NCBI RefSeq assembly: GCF_022539315.1
Contig: NC_066316.1
Location: 97,768,179 to 97,832,178, forward strand
From: Serinus canaria
Lineage: Eukaryota; Chordata; Aves; Passeriformes; Fringillidae
Reading direction: 5' to 3'
Length of the DNA stretch: 64,000 nt
Shown here piece after piece: positions 48,485 through 63,387 of this stretch; position 1 is the first letter of the stretch, and each line of letters begins with the position of its first letter. Below the pieces are notes generated by a model. That model was not told the DNA's origin and did not search any database. It saw only the letters and a program-made list of their open reading frames with translations. The position numbers and the translations under genes are program-made.

Positions 48485-51400
48485 GTGAGCCCGGGCGGGG
48501 GGCGCGGGGCGCGCAGCCCTCTTTGGCCTGGCTGCAGAGAACAAGGCGCTACCGGCGCTGGCTCCTGCCGCTCCCTCTCCCGCCCGGCCTCGAGGAGCGC
48601 CCTCGGCTGCCGCTTCGAGGAAATGGAAATGGGGCTCGCCCGAGTGGAGAGGGGAAAGAAAAGGAGGGGGGAAGGGCCGGGGCGCCGCTCCCCCGCCCCG
48701 CGGGGCTCACGCTCTGCCCGCCCCTCAGCGCACGGCGGGGCAGGGTCGTCCGCCGCCCTCAGCTGGGGAGCCCCAGCCGTCGCTTCTCGCTCCTCTTGAC
48801 GCCCGAGGAGCCCCGATCTGGGCGGTTCCGGCCTCTTTCCTCATAAATGGGGGTGGGGGAACTTGAACTCTGCAGTCTCCTGGGTCAGCCCCTTCCCTCA
48901 CATTGCTACCTGAACCACCTTGGTCTCTCCAGCTGCCGTGTGGGGCTTCGGCTTTCCCTGTTTGTTCTTTCCCCGAGCGTGTGTCTGCCTGCCTCCGGGC
49001 ACAGGTGGGATTTAATCAGCTTTCCATTTCCCGCACACAGAAATTTAAACGCGCTTCCCCCGGCCATACGGTTTAAGGCAGCCTTCCCTGGGGAGCCGCT
49101 CCCTTAGGGCCGTGCCCGCTCTTCAGTGTCGGGATCCCGAGCTCCCTCTTTCCTGCCTCCTCCGGGACAGCCGGGCTGCTCGTGCCTGCCTGGCGTGAGC
49201 CGCTTTTGTCTCGCCGAGAGCCGGGTGTTTTTCTGTCTTTAAAGATACTCGGAACGTGCCGTTGGACCTGATGGTGAGAGCCCACCCTTCCTCCCACGGG
49301 GCATGTCTGCCAGGACTCGAGAGAGGGAGGCTCTTTTCCCTCCTGTTTCAAATCAGAGGGAAATCTGGGACAGGTCTGAACACAGTGAGAGTACATTCCA
49401 CGTCCCAGTCATACACGCACAATGAAATGAGAAGCGTCTGTGTATCTTGACTCCCCTAGCAGCTTCTCCGAAGTAACTTGTAGGAGGTGGGAATCTTACT
49501 TGTGCTGCAGATTAATTTGCTCCATCTACCTGTTACATCAGTTCTTACAGTGTGTGTTTTAGTTGATTTGTTTTGCACTAAGCATATATTTTAAAAAGAG
49601 CCTCTTCAGCAAAAAGAATCTTGTCGGTTGTTGGTGTCCCTTCTTTCAAAAGAACTGCCACTAGCAATGGATTATTAACGTGTCTTAAGTGAACAAAACC
49701 CAGGTTAGGTGTTTAAACACCCTTTTCAGGATTTTCCTGTTTTGCCAGTTCCCAAAACCACTAAAGCAAGGAGTTGAATTCAAAATAATCTTGTTCCTGA
49801 GGTAATTTTCTGCCCTGCAAGCTTGCACTTAAATGCCTGGATCTAATTATGCTTTATTAACCCGATAGTCTTAAGATCAACAATTCTTCTGTAACAAAGA
49901 CAACCTCTTCATGAATATTTATAGTAATGAATAATTTTAATTGCAAGGTAGAAGTGCTTAATAATTGGCTAATACAAGATCGAAGTTGGTATAAGCATTT
50001 GTGTCAAAAGCAGTTTTGTGAGATTTAGAGATTTTTATTGCAGTTCTGAAAAAAATTTGTTTTTTCTCTAAGTCACACTTAGTGGATTGATATTTGATTT
50101 CTAATGGAATTCAATCAGAACATTAAATCTTTCTTTGTATCTGCAAATTTCTGGTAATAGATGCTGTCTGCTAGGTTACTACAAAATTATCTTTAGTAAT
50201 AATGATAATAAACAATGAGCCTAGTAAAGTTTGCAAGGCAAGAGCTGAGAGATTGCAGAGACTGGCAGTAGTTGTTGATAGTATTGGTCTATCTGGCACT
50301 TCTGGCAAAATATCACAGTTCCTGCCTGTTTGTGCTGCTGTCTGAAAGCATGTGTGGAAATGACTACTGAATCTTTTTCTCTGTGATTTGTCAAGAGCAA
50401 TAAATATATTTTCATAGTTTCAAAATGGTGAAAGCTTTTTTCAGGCTTAGACTTCTTTGATTTGGAAATACTCAGGTACTTCAGCATGACGTGCCTGGTT
50501 TTTCAGGTTAAATGTGATTCTTGGATAAAAAGCTGTCTATAAGTTGTGTAATAGAGAAGTCAGGGCTCAGCACCTTTTTTTCTGGGAGGCTGGGCAAGAA
50601 GTAGTTCATCAGCTTGTTATGAACTAAAGCTTATTAAAGAATGCAACAAAAAACCTTCAGGGAATATAAAGAACCTGTACATTTCCAGTGGCACTGGTGG
50701 TGGGAAGCATTGATTTGCAGAGCACACTGCTCTCTTGCAGCAGGCAGTGCAGTTCTGGGAACTAGGAAGTCTGGCTGTGCATGATTGAGGGAATGTGTTA
50801 CTTTAAAGCAGTTAATAGGTAAGTTGAAACTGGCTGACTGCTGACTTTGTGTATGCCCTGGTTTGAACAAGCTAGTTTATTAACTGAAGACACATTTTTG
50901 CTTCCCAGGATATTGTATATATTTATTAAACAAACAAATTAAGTGGTTAATACTGATACTTAGAGGATGTCTCTTTACTCCTACTCTCTGAAAATATGGT
51001 TCTGGAATGGAGTATTCAACTGCCTGCGTGAAGCCAGCTCTGGGCTCCCAAGTCTGGTGCTCCCTTGGGAGCTGGGGAGGCAGTGCAGAAGCACAGGAGG
51101 GGGAGGCTGCTGTGATTTGTTAGGCTGAGCTCAACTGTCCACAAATACAGATATGTTTTCACATCCCATTGGGATGTCTTTTGCACTTAACATTGCTGGC
51201 TACTAGTTTTGTAATTTTGTCTTTGTTAATTAGTAGGTATCTAATAGTGTCTTAAAAGTTTGGTTAATGAAGCTTTCCATGGTGGAGTGGAAGAGCCTTG
51301 TTAAGTGAGGAAGTCAATAGGATGTTGGACAATTAAGAGTGCATAATTTATCCATATATCTTTGTGGGCAGTGGTATTGCCTTAAATCTGAACTTGGATT

Positions 51401-52282
51401 AACTGACCTCTGTCAGTTTCACAATATGGTTGATTCTTAGTATCAGTTGAAGATACTTTTAGTTTTACTGTTTTATATGATTATATACACTGATTACAGA
51501 CCATGGATCGTGGCTTTTGAGTTCACCAGAAACACCTGCATTGCAGTTTGGGAGCTGGTGCCTGTTCAAACACTTGCAGAAAGAGCATCTGACTCTTTGC
51601 TGAATCTGTTTATTTGCTCTCAGTAGTGGAAAAGGGATTAGGGAAGGCATGCTTGTGGAACACAAAGTGATTTCAAAGGAAAAGGAATCATATAATTTCT
51701 TCATTGTTCTCAGATTAGGATGTTGCTTAGTAAAACATTGGGAATATTTAGTGTCTTCTGTAACTAAATTATTAGTGAGCAATATGTCACAGGCCCTTAC
51801 AGGTTACTGTTTAATCTTTACAAGTGTGATAGTGACTAAGATTAAATAAGTTTTAATTGATAGAGTCCAGAGCATGGTCACATGACTGGGGGAGGGGTTG
51901 CTTGAAATCAGTAATCTGGTCTAAGAACTGCAGCCCTTTTAATTGTCTGTTTCTACGAAAGGTCATAGGATCTAAAAATTTGTGGTGACCATTCTTAAAC
52001 TAAATTGTAATGAAACCTGCAAAGTGGTTCTAGTAACTGTGATAATTTTAAAGATTTAAAGAAATTAGTTTAAAGAGTAATGGAATTACTAGAATCTAAT
52101 TGTGCTTTTTTTTTGCCTTTTTTTTTTTTTTTTAAGCATGAGTTAAGTTTTATAATAAAGAGTGGAAGTGAAGCCCATATTTCTGTTCTGACTGTTTACT
52201 GGGATCCAGTGCTGGACCAAGTAATTAGGATAGGGAGCAGTTTTGCAGACTAATATGTAAACAGGGAGTAGCAGACAGTTCC

Positions 52283-52345
52283 TGTGCTGAAGACATTTCC
52301 ATCTAAGTCAGGACTGAGGTACAAAATTTATTCACCTACTTCAAC
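52283..52345. repeat. Possible ancient repeat remnant in intron 1
   Basis: 'gacagttcctgtgctgaaga' followed by 'catttccatctaagtcagga' resembles the 'gacagtccctgccccaaaga...gcttacaatctaa...gacaag' stretch of old amniote interspersed repeats remembered from genome browsing. Family not assigned. Confidence 0.22.
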
Positions 52346-54002
52346 TTCACTGCATGCACAGATTTTCCTATGAAGGAAGGAGAATGGAAACACTGAGAGA
52401 AGTTTAATAGATTACTGGAACACTTCCACATCACAGTGGCACTTGCCACTGGAGTAAATGTATCCTAAAAAGTAGAGAGGACAAACATGGGGAAAAAATG
52501 TAAAGTATATAACCAAAATAAACTGTATAGTGGTACCAAAGGTTGTTTTAGTTCTCTAAAATAGATAGAAATAGATTTCAATTGCTTATAGTCTATTTAA
52601 AAACCACTCTCAACGAATTTTTGCAAAAGCTGAGGAATTAATGTTAAAGGCATAACTTGTAATTTCAGGTATCTACTTGCCTTTGTTTTGTAGGTCCCAT
52701 TCCATGATGATTATACCTCAATAATTCTGTTATTTTACACTTTCAAAGATTTTTTTTTCAATTACCACTCCTACAAATGCAGCATGTCATTTCTGAATCA
52801 AATCCTTTTCTTCCTCACTGTTATTTATAATGCAATTTTCTATCAGAAATGGCAACATCTTCTTGCCACCCTAAGGCAATCCACAGTTTTCAGCTGGCTG
52901 GGAGTGGTGTAAGGGATCGATGTTTATTGAATTTGATTCCTCTTGTATGGTACAATTCTGTGGCATGCTCTTCTGCATTTTGGTTCTGCAAAGCTAACAA
53001 GGGGGAGGTGTAATAACAGCTTGGTAAGGTGGGGGATTGTGAGTCTGGATACATGGATACACCCCTATATTTACTTTTTGCTTGCTACATTTATAGGACT
53101 GGATTCTGTTTTCCAATAGTTGATGATTGTGCCTTGCATTTCAAAGTTATATGAAGAGAGTGATTCTGTGTAGTTTGAGAAGCAGTAGGAAGTGTTGTAT
53201 ACTGTAGTTCATTTTGAGAAACTTACTATGGTTTCTTGTAGATTTTTCTTTTAAATAAAATGTATCTTTATGCCTACTACAGCATGCTTTTTAGTAGAAC
53301 ATTTTTGCACACTTTTCTTACCTCATTACTAAATATGCTTCCACAAATACATGTTGTTTAAAGTGTTTTTTGTGTTCCTTTTTGGAATCATGATTCTCTG
53401 TCATCAGTATCCAGAGATTTCTGGAAAAGTCATTATAACACAAAAGGCATGATGATTTCAAAAGGAGTGTGGGAATTGTGTTCTTTTTGAGAGGAATGTA
53501 GAGGATGAAAATTGCAGAAATACAGGAGCTAAGCTGTATGGCTTCAGCTGGAGCTTTGTTCATATTTTTAGGTAGTCAGCTTCAACTTTAAACCTTTAAC
53601 ATCAACAGGCAGTCAGTTAAAACAGTGTCAAACTACAAAAAAAGATTTCTGTGCACCTTAGTGCATTTGGTGATGAATCTGCTTGACATTACCAAATGCT
53701 CCCATTCTTCCTAGGAGCATGAATGAAAAATATGAATTTGTAAAGAAAGATATATATCTCTCTGAAGTACTTTACTAAATGGTTGGTTTTGTGTTTTGAG
53801 TTTTTCATAATGTTGGTGTATTTTTCAGAACCATCTTATCTGATTCTAGTGTACTTCATGCTGATGCTAGAAGAGGGTAATGTAGAAAGTGGCTACTTCT
53901 GCTTAGGTTTAACACACTTTCACTTCCTGTTCGTGTTGTTCTCTCTATACCATAATATGCAGCAACGTTAGGTAAAGGTGAACCTTTATTCTGAAAGGTG
54001 TT

Positions 54003-54110
54003 GCAAAGTCACAGGACAAAAGCCTAATCCCTGCTCCAGAGTTCTTACAGTCCACATGTCAAGTGGATCTGGCTGATGAATACAGATGGAGGAATGCAAG
54101 AAAACTTGGT
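54003..54110. repeat. Possible ancient repeat remnant in intron 1, related to 52283-52345
   Basis: 'gtcacaggacaaaagcctaa' then 'tccctgctccagagttctta' and 'cagtccacatgtcaag' matches the same old-repeat pattern ('atccctgccccagagagcttacagtctaa') better than the 52.3-kb copy. Confidence 0.3.
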
Positions 54111-57100
54111 GCACCTGACTAGTGTAGTGTGTTAGTAGCTGGACCACTGTGAAGTTCTTTCTTTTTATTCATATGTGTTGGAATAGTGGCTATTAAACTC
54201 TTAGTTCAACTCTTAAATCTATGATTGTTTTATAATTTTCACCTTCCATGTGTGTGAGCACATGCATGTATTACATACAGCCATTCCCTGTGTAAGCTCC
54301 AGCACGGCACCTTCTGTGCATCACTCTAGACAGCCCACATGATCTGTCTGCTCCGGTTTCCCAGAAACAACCTTTCCACTTAAAGCTCCACAAAAGTCGG
54401 GTCTAGCCTTGTTTAGGCTGACTCTTCCCTCTCTTGTATTGGGTGTCAAGCTTCTCTATGCTTTTGAAATGTTTACAGTCTCCTTATCTTTCTTAATGTC
54501 TTGAAACTCCTTTGCTACAGCAGTTATTGGTGCTTTGTCCTATCTCTCTGGAGGTCCCTGCCTTGGCCCAGCCCTGTCCAAGGTACTGGAGCAATGGCTG
54601 GACCTCAGGTGGGCTTCATGCTAAGATAAAATTACTCTCATGAGCAGGCCGGTGGCAAGAGCCTTCACTTGTTCTCAGCCCTTGCTGTCTCCAAATAAAT
54701 CGTATTATCTTTGTGAAGTTGCAAGAGAGGGAAGAAGTCATGTCAGGCGTCTGTCATGGCAAGCCAAGATGCTGACTTTTATTTAAGGAAACAGAAGCTG
54801 GAGGGACTAATGTGAGAGTTGCTGGTTTTAAGGAAGGGATCAGGTTGTGGAAACAAGTGAAGTGTTTATAGAATAGTAGGGGCTGAATTAATTATGTACT
54901 AAAAGCGAAACAAATTAAAAGCAAAGCACACACACACATATGCATATATGTATAGGGAAAAAATCATTCAGCTGAGAGGTGATGAGGTCGATAGAACTGA
55001 AGAGTGCATATACTAAAGTCTGAAAAATGTTCATTAAATATTACAGGAAAGGGGAAAACTATGGGAAAGTCTACAGACTTAGAACGCCCCAGGAAGAATG
55101 TCACAAATTATCTGAGCCCGTCAGACATGTGAAGAAAAAGCCAGATATTCAGAGGAAGGTTTTGTTTTAAAGAATATGTGTAAAGATAAAAGACAAATTT
55201 GCAAAAGTCAAGTTTCTTTAAGAGTGACAGGAGGCAGTAAAGAAAACAAAAACGCTTTTAAGCACATAGAATTGCAAGGAGAAAAAGAAGACATAATATG
55301 CAGTTAGAATGTAGTAGTATTAAAGATAATGTAGGTATTGCCAAATCTAAACAAGAGCTATGCTGCAATTTTTGAGCTCAAAGTGTGGGAGAAGGTAGAA
55401 TGGATGTCAGGAATAGAGATGCAAGTAAGCAAGGCAATAAACAAAATTGTGAGCTTAAAGCACTCAGTTTGTTGGGGTTGGTTGACTTATTTCCCAGAAT
55501 CCTGAAAGAACTAAGATGATAACTAGCAAATATTTCTGACAAATCCTCTGAAGACTAGCTTGATATCTGATGTAGCACAGAGGGTTAAAAAGGCAGGGAT
55601 GGAAAGAAGAGGAGAAATATTTGCAATCTAAAAAAAAAAAATTGCAATGAATGCAGAAATGCAGACCATGACCTTTAAATTGAGAAGAGGTGTTCTTACT
55701 CAAAGATTGTAAGTGTTCCTGGACGAGTGGCAAGCAAGTACTGGTTCCCCTCCTGCTTCCAGAAATGCTTGAAAAACATTCTAAACATGCATTTATAGCA
55801 ATTACCACTGCTATTCAAGAAGGCAGTGCTTTCACATTTGTAGCATAGTCAAATGTGCAAGAGGTTCACAATAGGAGAAATTGTGTGTCTCATTTACTCT
55901 TTTAGCAGTGCTGGAAGCTGCTAATGGGAAATCAGAATTACTGAGAATCATACTTGTAAAGCTGTACAAAGTGGTTATACCCAGGTTTCATATAGCATTA
56001 AAATCTCTCCGTTGGTCCATTTTAACTGAGACAGATTTTTTTTTTTCTTTAATCCAGCTGAAAAATGTAGTTCTAGTTATGGGACAAGCAGAAGTTTAAA
56101 GTTTGTAACTACTAACTTTATTGCAAATGGAGGGCAGGACTTCTCTTTTTTTTGGTAACCTTTTCCCAACACAGTCTCATGTTTGTTAGCACGAAGCTTC
56201 AACTGTTCTGTATGCAGAATGCTTACTGTTTGTGTAGCTGCTCTTGGTGGGAAGAGAGACATCAGCTCAAAGAGTTTTAGTATTAGAGATGAGATTTTCT
56301 GTGATTAAGGTGACCACAAGCTTCTTTTGTTTCAACTAAATGTAGACTTCTTTTCTGAAGTTTACATCAATCTAGGGATTAAGTGGTCAAGTAAATTTGG
56401 CTGGGAAGCAACAAAAAATGGTAATACAAGAAAGGGAAAACTCACAAAGTTATGGGCACCTGGAATGTGTAAGAGGTAACATGGAGATCAGTCAAATGTG
56501 ATGAACAAGAAAAGGAAATTTGAATTAAAAACTAATTGAGAGATTGAGAGAGTTATTCAGAAGCAGAAGTACTGTGAAGGCATATGAGGAATTGAAGGGT
56601 CAGGAATTGCTACTTGGGGAGAAGCACTAAGGAGGGGATGAGGAAATGCATAAGAAGTCTGAGGAAGTTCAGAGAAATTGGAAATTACAGGAACTGTAAA
56701 GGAAGAGGGAGTGTGCCAGTGTTCACACAGGAAGTAGGATGAAAACACAGGCCTGAGAACATGGGGGCAGGGCTAATGTGAAAAGGGTCAGTGTAGCAAG
56801 GAGGCAGGCAGGAATATAGAGAAGGGGTAGTGGTGGAGGACAGGGAATAATGGTGATCTCTTGGCTATATCCTACTGTAGTTTAGGAATGTAAGAAAAAT
56901 TCTGTAAGTTCCTCAGAAAATGGGATGTAATTAAGAATTATGCAGACTTTATGAGATATTATACATATCTCAGTTTTATTTGGAAAGAGAAAATAATTTA
57001 CCGTACAGGGGAGAATTTATTGATGGAGGAACTGAGATACAGTATGGTAACTGAATAGGTTTTTTCTTATGAGCAATGGTGCTTTGCAGAAAATTAGCTT

Positions 57101-60083
57101 GGGTGGTGTGATTCAGTACTTTTCATCTCAAGTAGTAGGCTTTGTTTTCAAGCGAGTAGGTGTTGGACAGAATTTCAAAAATGTGCTTCTTTGTGTATGT
57201 GAGCTCTGCTTCACAAAAATATTTACTATATAAGTGACGTACTGTGCAGTGGAGTGTATTTCTTTGGAGTATATTCTTTAAGAGGTGGCTGTAAAAGTTA
57301 ACATGAAACAAACTATAGTATAAATTCTAGCATCTGACTTGTGCTGAAACTCTACTCCTGGTTGTCTTGGAGCAGTGTGGTGTTCAGAACCATCTGCTGT
57401 TTGTGGACCCCTCAGCTAGCCCTGATTAAAGATCAGATTATCAATGTAGTTCTAGCCTGAAATCTATAATTCTGTCTAGGCATTATGCTAAGTATGCGTG
57501 TAGATGCATCAAAACAGCTGAAGTGATTAGAGCTGAACAAACTACTTCCACATTCCTGAAAGCTTTGTACTACATTTAAAAAGCACATAGGAAGGGAAAA
57601 TGGTAGTGAAGGGATGTTTATGTTCTTACAGATTATTTTCTCATTTTTTTTGATTTCTGTTCATTGTTAATGAAATATTTCTTTCCTAGAAGATGCAATT
57701 TCAAGGAATTTTAGACTGTATTCTAGGGAAGTCAACTCAGAAACAAATGCATGAAGTAATCATTTTAAGCCCCTTCAATCAACCAGGATTACTGTTTGGC
57801 TATTGCAATAGGAGTAGAAATTTCCTTAGCATTTGCAAACACAGAGCCCCTGCTCTGTAGTCACATGCAAAACATGCAGTATGGAGTTTTGCAAAGCACA
57901 TGTTTTTAATTATTTGTTTATTTTCCAGCACTGTAGGTGTATGTTACACAACAATGGAAAAAATGCCAGCAGAGTCCTCCTACACTCTGAGCTCCATGTG
58001 GACTAGATGCTGATTGTGCTGATGAGAATAGCATTGAGGAAGCAACAAAGTAGTAAATCTTTTCTAAGCTGCTTTTTGTTTGGTTTCATTCATTCTTCTG
58101 CTTAGTTCACTCTCTTCTGTTGTTTAAATGGTCTGGATGTAGATGATAAGCTTTTCATGTCAGTATTTCCAGCCCAGTCTGTTTTAGGGATGGAACCATG
58201 TTTGCCACTGCCTTCCCTGTCCCCCAGCCCATACAGATGTGGCACTGGTGCAAGGACACATGATGCTTGCTTACATATAGATTCAGGCATTTGTCTCTTT
58301 TGCTTCAATCAGTTGATTCAGTAGCTCTTTTCTATTTCATTTAAGAAAACTTGAGATTCTGACAGGCCTGGACGTGCTTCTTTGTTCTAAGTTGCTTCAA
58401 TTTTAAATGCAGAAGTTCTTTGTCTTAGGTAGTGTTTTGTCTTAGGTAAGAGTTGTGTATGAATTTACCTTCCTAATCGAAATTGTTGATACAGGGAAGT
58501 GCCATCTGTCCCATTCTAGAGATACCTTCCATGACATGAACTCTCTCATTATTTTGGCAAAGTCCACTGTAGGGATAAAGCTTTTATTTTTGCATCAATA
58601 TTATGTAAATGAGTATTGTATCTCTGCTCTGTGGTGCACTAATAATTGCATCACTTAAGATTCACTTACACTTTGAGGCAGCTGTCTCTAGTGACAGGAA
58701 TGTCCGAACTGTTAATTTTAGTTTTACTTAAAGCTGCTGAAGTTCCAGTAGAATTTAAGATCATTGCTTTCAAGATTGTAATAGTGTCCTGTGATTTCTG
58801 TGTTGAGAACCTGAAATGAATGGCAGTTCAGATGCATTCTTTCATTTAAGTGTATTGATACTGAGACAATGCAGAGATTTTCTAAGGGATAGTGAATTAC
58901 AGAGAAGTTGGAGTGCAAATCACAGGCTGAAGTCTGAAAGACACTATAGAACAGAAATAATTTTATAATGTTTCAAGAGAAAATAAGTTATATCATTTGA
59001 CACTGGGTTTTATGTGTAATAATAATATAGCATTAGTATTATAGGTAGATGCTGTTAATAAATTTCTACTCTGATAATAGAGAGATGATGTCCAGTGTGC
59101 TTCTTTACCTCTGATGAACCTTATTTTGACAGCTGGTTCTGTATGTCCCTGAGAATGGTTGGCTCATTTGAGGTGATTTGTGTTACTCTCCTAAGTCCCC
59201 TCTAGATACCTCTGCCATTCTTTGTTGTGGGAATATGGCATCCTCAGAATTTCAGGTGTATCATAAACTAGATAGAGTTTGTGCCTTCTATTCCCTTTCA
59301 GAATGGACACCTTGTATGTGTCTGCCAGAGACATGTATGACACCGATTTATTATTTATGTCTGTTAAGAAGCTCTCAGAGGCCTGTTAAGATTGCAGTTC
59401 AATTTTGCTCTGTTGTTGTAGACTCTTCTCTTTTCTAGGCTAGTTTCTTGTCCCTAGAATTATTGGATACCTAAAGAAGAAAAAGTCAAAGGAGTGTTGG
59501 ATGTGGAGGGATAGATCAGTTTATGGCATCCAGTTGATCTGTGTACACACTGCAAAGGTTCTCGTTTTTAGCATAAAGTACAGCATACATAGGGAGAAAC
59601 GTAACTGTTTCATTTGTCATTGTTTTATAGAGATTGTAACAGGAGTGTCTGCCTGGTTCAAGTAGATGTTTGGAAGACTACAAATACCAAATTAGACCAC
59701 TAATGTGGGAACTTTTGAGTGTCTGGAAAGTGTTTTGATTTGTTAATTGCTCCCCTAAATAACTAAAAATTCTCTTTTCAGAAAGCTTATCACATGTAGA
59801 ATAAAAAGGCTTTATGTTCTGCAAAGATTAATTCTTGTTGCCTCTGATGGTGTCTAAAAAGATTTAATAGCAGGGAAAAGAGTTCCTGAATTAAAAAATC
59901 TGCAAAAGGAAAATCTCATCAGCCAGCTCATCATAATGCTGTTGAATGATACAGTGTGAGGATCAGCCTCTTCCAACAGCTGGACTCCCAACCGTGAACG
60001 GCTTTGATGGATGCTGACAGCAGACAGAAATGCAAAAACATGAAGCTAGAAAAAAGTCTTTTGCAGGGTGTAAAAAAAAAAAA

Positions 60084-60117
60084 AAATCTTACTGGTCCAG
60101 TAAATCTTACTGGTCCA
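60084..60117. repeat. Tandem duplication of a 17-bp unit
   Basis: 'aaatcttactggtcca' occurs twice with 'gt' between, directly after a run of about 14 A's. Confidence 0.8.
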
Positions 60118-63100
60118 TTTAAGACAATCATCATTGGAACTTTAATCCTGTTGCCTATGTTACTTTATTTTACGTGGTGATATATCTTAGGATGTTGAAG
60201 CATGTAATATTAAATAAATAGAGATGGATGTAAAGAATTGGCTACTGCAACTGAAAAAATAAACAACAATTAAATATTAAATAAGGGTGTTTATTTTACA
60301 CTCCCTCTGTTTATAAATTAGCAACTGTAAAGATTAAGTGCATAATCTGCTATGTTGCTTATGGGATCTGTGTTTAAAGTCCACTCATTTTGTCATTGAA
60401 AGCAGATAGCTGTAGTGTTGGAGAAGGGAAGTATATTTCTCAGTGTAAAAATTGGTTAATGCAGGAGGTGGATGTGTTCTGGAGAAATAGTTGGCATAAG
60501 CAGCTTCCATTCTTTCTGTATGCATGAGATTTTATTTCACAAAAATGCTTGATGCCTGTTTCCTAGTTAAGTATCTGTTGCATTTCTAACTTTTTGTAGT
60601 GAGGGGAGCCTGTGGAAATCAATTTATACACAAATATAGCACCTGTCTAGTGTGAAACAGTCTCATTTAGTGACTTGTATTAATGCTGTAACATTTTGCA
60701 TCTCTGAACTTCTGATTTAGGATTTCTCTTCTGACAGAAGTAGTCTGTTAGAGAATTCTGGTTTTTAGGCATCCCTTCTTTGTTTTAATAAATGCATTGT
60801 ACAAAGTCATCATGTTCAGGTCTGGTTTTATACACAACATAGAGCAGTGTCAAATTCTCCCATTGTTTACCTTTGCAGAAGAATTACCTTGCACTTTCAT
60901 GTATTAACTTCCCAAAGCACATTAGTGTTACTTTTTTCCACCATGCATATCCATAGCTCAAGAGTTTACTACATTCTTGTGCCAAATACACCAGTGCTTG
61001 TTTAAACAGATTGCCTTGGCATTGCGCCCTCAAGAAACACGAACCCAGATGCTAAATAATGCTTTCGTGGAAGGGGACCTTTCAGAGATTATTCTGCCAT
61101 AAACTCTGTCCTTTTTTTTGCAGGTTTGTCTCTGAACCTTCAGTCTCTTTAGCTGATAGGTCTCACAGCAAAGAGCTCATTTATACCAGTTAACTGTCAT
61201 AGCTACTGCAGTTTTTCACATAGCTACTGCTCCAAGTAAAGTAATTGCCCCAAATTAAAGTGTTTTTACATTACAGTTGTTCTAGGATCCATTCAGAAGC
61301 TAAATGCCTTGCCCTAAACCCTACTATGCCTGTAAGGGTTTTTTTCTACCCTTTGTATCAGTCCCTCTGTGAATGTGCAAGGTGATCAGTGGAAGGAAAC
61401 TGGAGAGGGTTTAGAAAAGAAACTGATACATTGAAGGAGGAAATGACATAAGAGCAGGAGAATGGAAAGAGGATTCTGGAGAGGGATAACATAATTTAGG
61501 AAGTTTTTTTACCACCCTCTGTAACAGAGAAATGGATTGAATGAAGCCAGGAGTGTTGACAGTTCATTCCTAGTAGAAAAATAACAAGCTGAGACAGAAT
61601 GTTTGTGGATATCTCTGATCTTTTGAGTCAGCAAGGATTAATTACAGTGAATATCAGATTGCCTGTAAAGATACAGGAGAAAAGCCAAACTATTGTGGTT
61701 CCTGGATACAAGTATAAAAAATTTGCTGTTGGTAATTTTTAAACAAGAGCAGTCCAGTGAGGCACAAGAACCTTGTCTTGTTCTGCTGTCTCTACAATAA
61801 CTACTTGATTGCCTCTCTTCCTTAACTGACCAAGTTTCTTCCTGTGCCCTTTTGTTTTTGGGAAGGATGTTCCTATATGTGTTTAGCATCTGCAGCAGCC
61901 TCTGGCATTATTACTTATTCTAAAATACTGGAATGGATGAAGTGCAGGATTGATGACTGTTCAGTAGACCAATGTTTTAAAGCAAATTGCTAAAATTGAG
62001 TGAGATCTGATTTTGTTTTAAAGAAATAGTGTTAAGATAACTGTGTATAATAAATAAAAATTAGTGTGTTAATATTTATTTTGTATATTTGTCAGTTAGA
62101 TGCTCAGTTTAGAAAAGAACACGTAGGTTCCTGACTCTAGGATAATTTTTCTAATGACACAAGATTATTTCCCAAAATTTTGTTACTGCTCTAGCAGTAC
62201 TTCCAAGCATTTGTTGTTGTTGTTCTAATGGACTCTATTTTACAAAATGGTAATCTTGAGACTTTCCTCAAATTCAGATCCAGTTCTATGAATACTTTCA
62301 GCAGAATCCCATCCAAATAGCTGAAAATGTGAAATAGTAACTTTTACATTTTCCAAAAGGAAGCTGCTGTGGGTAAGAAGGAAGGAATGTGTTAGAGATT
62401 TTGAACTGTTTTAAATACAAAATAAAGTAAAGGTGATGGCCGACTCCTTCCTCTTCCTCCGTCCCTACTTCCCATGGATTAGTTTTTTTCTTTCTCTTGT
62501 CTGGAATGAGAAAATTTGGGCTTTTCTTCTCTTGATAATAGCCTGTTGGGCTATGTAGTGTTTATGGTTGAGAGTATCTCAGTCTTTTGTTTTTAATCTC
62601 ATTACTGGAAACTGGGAGATTATCCTGGGGAAGGATGTGTACGTGCTTTTCCTTGCTTGCTGCCCCGAACATCTGCTGTTGGCTGCTTGTGATAGAGGAT
62701 ATCAGGTTAAATGCGATGTTGATCTGATCCAGTATGGCTGTTTTTCTATTCCTTCACAAATAATTAATTATATTCTGGGCCACAAAGAAAAAAACACTGG
62801 TGTGAGGACACTTGTATAAGACAAAGACCCAGACTTCTGCTGTAAGTTTGGCACAAAAGATGTTTAATGAACCACTAGAGCCTGGGGACTCTCCACTTAC
62901 GCTGCGACTGCCCTGGTTTTCCCCGTACCCTTTGGCTTTGTAAAAAGTGCCAAAATCATCTCTGGGATGTTCAGTTTCTGTGTTTCTGTCTTCCTGCTTT
63001 TTTCCCTCCCTCAGTTAAATATGCTAATAATAGAACAGTTGTTTCTCCTCTCTCCACTGAAAAGAATAAATAATACATTCATCTTTTATGCCAGCCATCT

Positions 63101-63255
63101 ATATTGCACAGATCTATTTAGACAATATAGATTTGGGGACTGATGCCAAACTTTTTATTTTCTGAGTTTTTTTGGGGGGGAAGCAGCACAATCAAATGTT
63201 TGAAAATTGCAAAGCCTGATGGGCTAAAATCTTTCTAGGCAATGTGAAACCGACT

Positions 63256-63319
63256 TAATAATAATAGTAGTAATAATAATAATAATAATAACAACAACAA
63301 TAATATAATAATAATTTAT

Positions 63320-63387
<68 letters not shown>

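Larger units (their letters stand above)
47650..49240 (+). promoter_or_regulatory. ASAP2: CpG island promoter of ASAP2
   Basis: CpG density rises near 47650, is extreme at 47850-48300 and falls back to background by about 49240, spanning the first coding exon. There is no convincing TATA box. SP1-type GC boxes are visible at 47939-47945 (GGGCGGG), 48011-48018 (CCCGCCCC, reverse) and 48078-48085 (GGGCGGGG), a YY1-type site at 47924-47934, and a NotI site at 48000-48007. This architecture is typical of broad, TATA-less vertebrate promoters. Several long frames on both strands (for example minus 47853-48419) are artefacts of low stop-codon frequency. Transcription probably begins near the YY1 site, giving a leader of roughly 430 nt; this is inferred. 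Confidence 0.9.

Noticed and set aside
55006..55050. 'tgcatatactaaagtctgaa', reminiscent of the U6 snRNA start
   Set aside because: Similarity stops after a few bases; the rest of U6 is absent.
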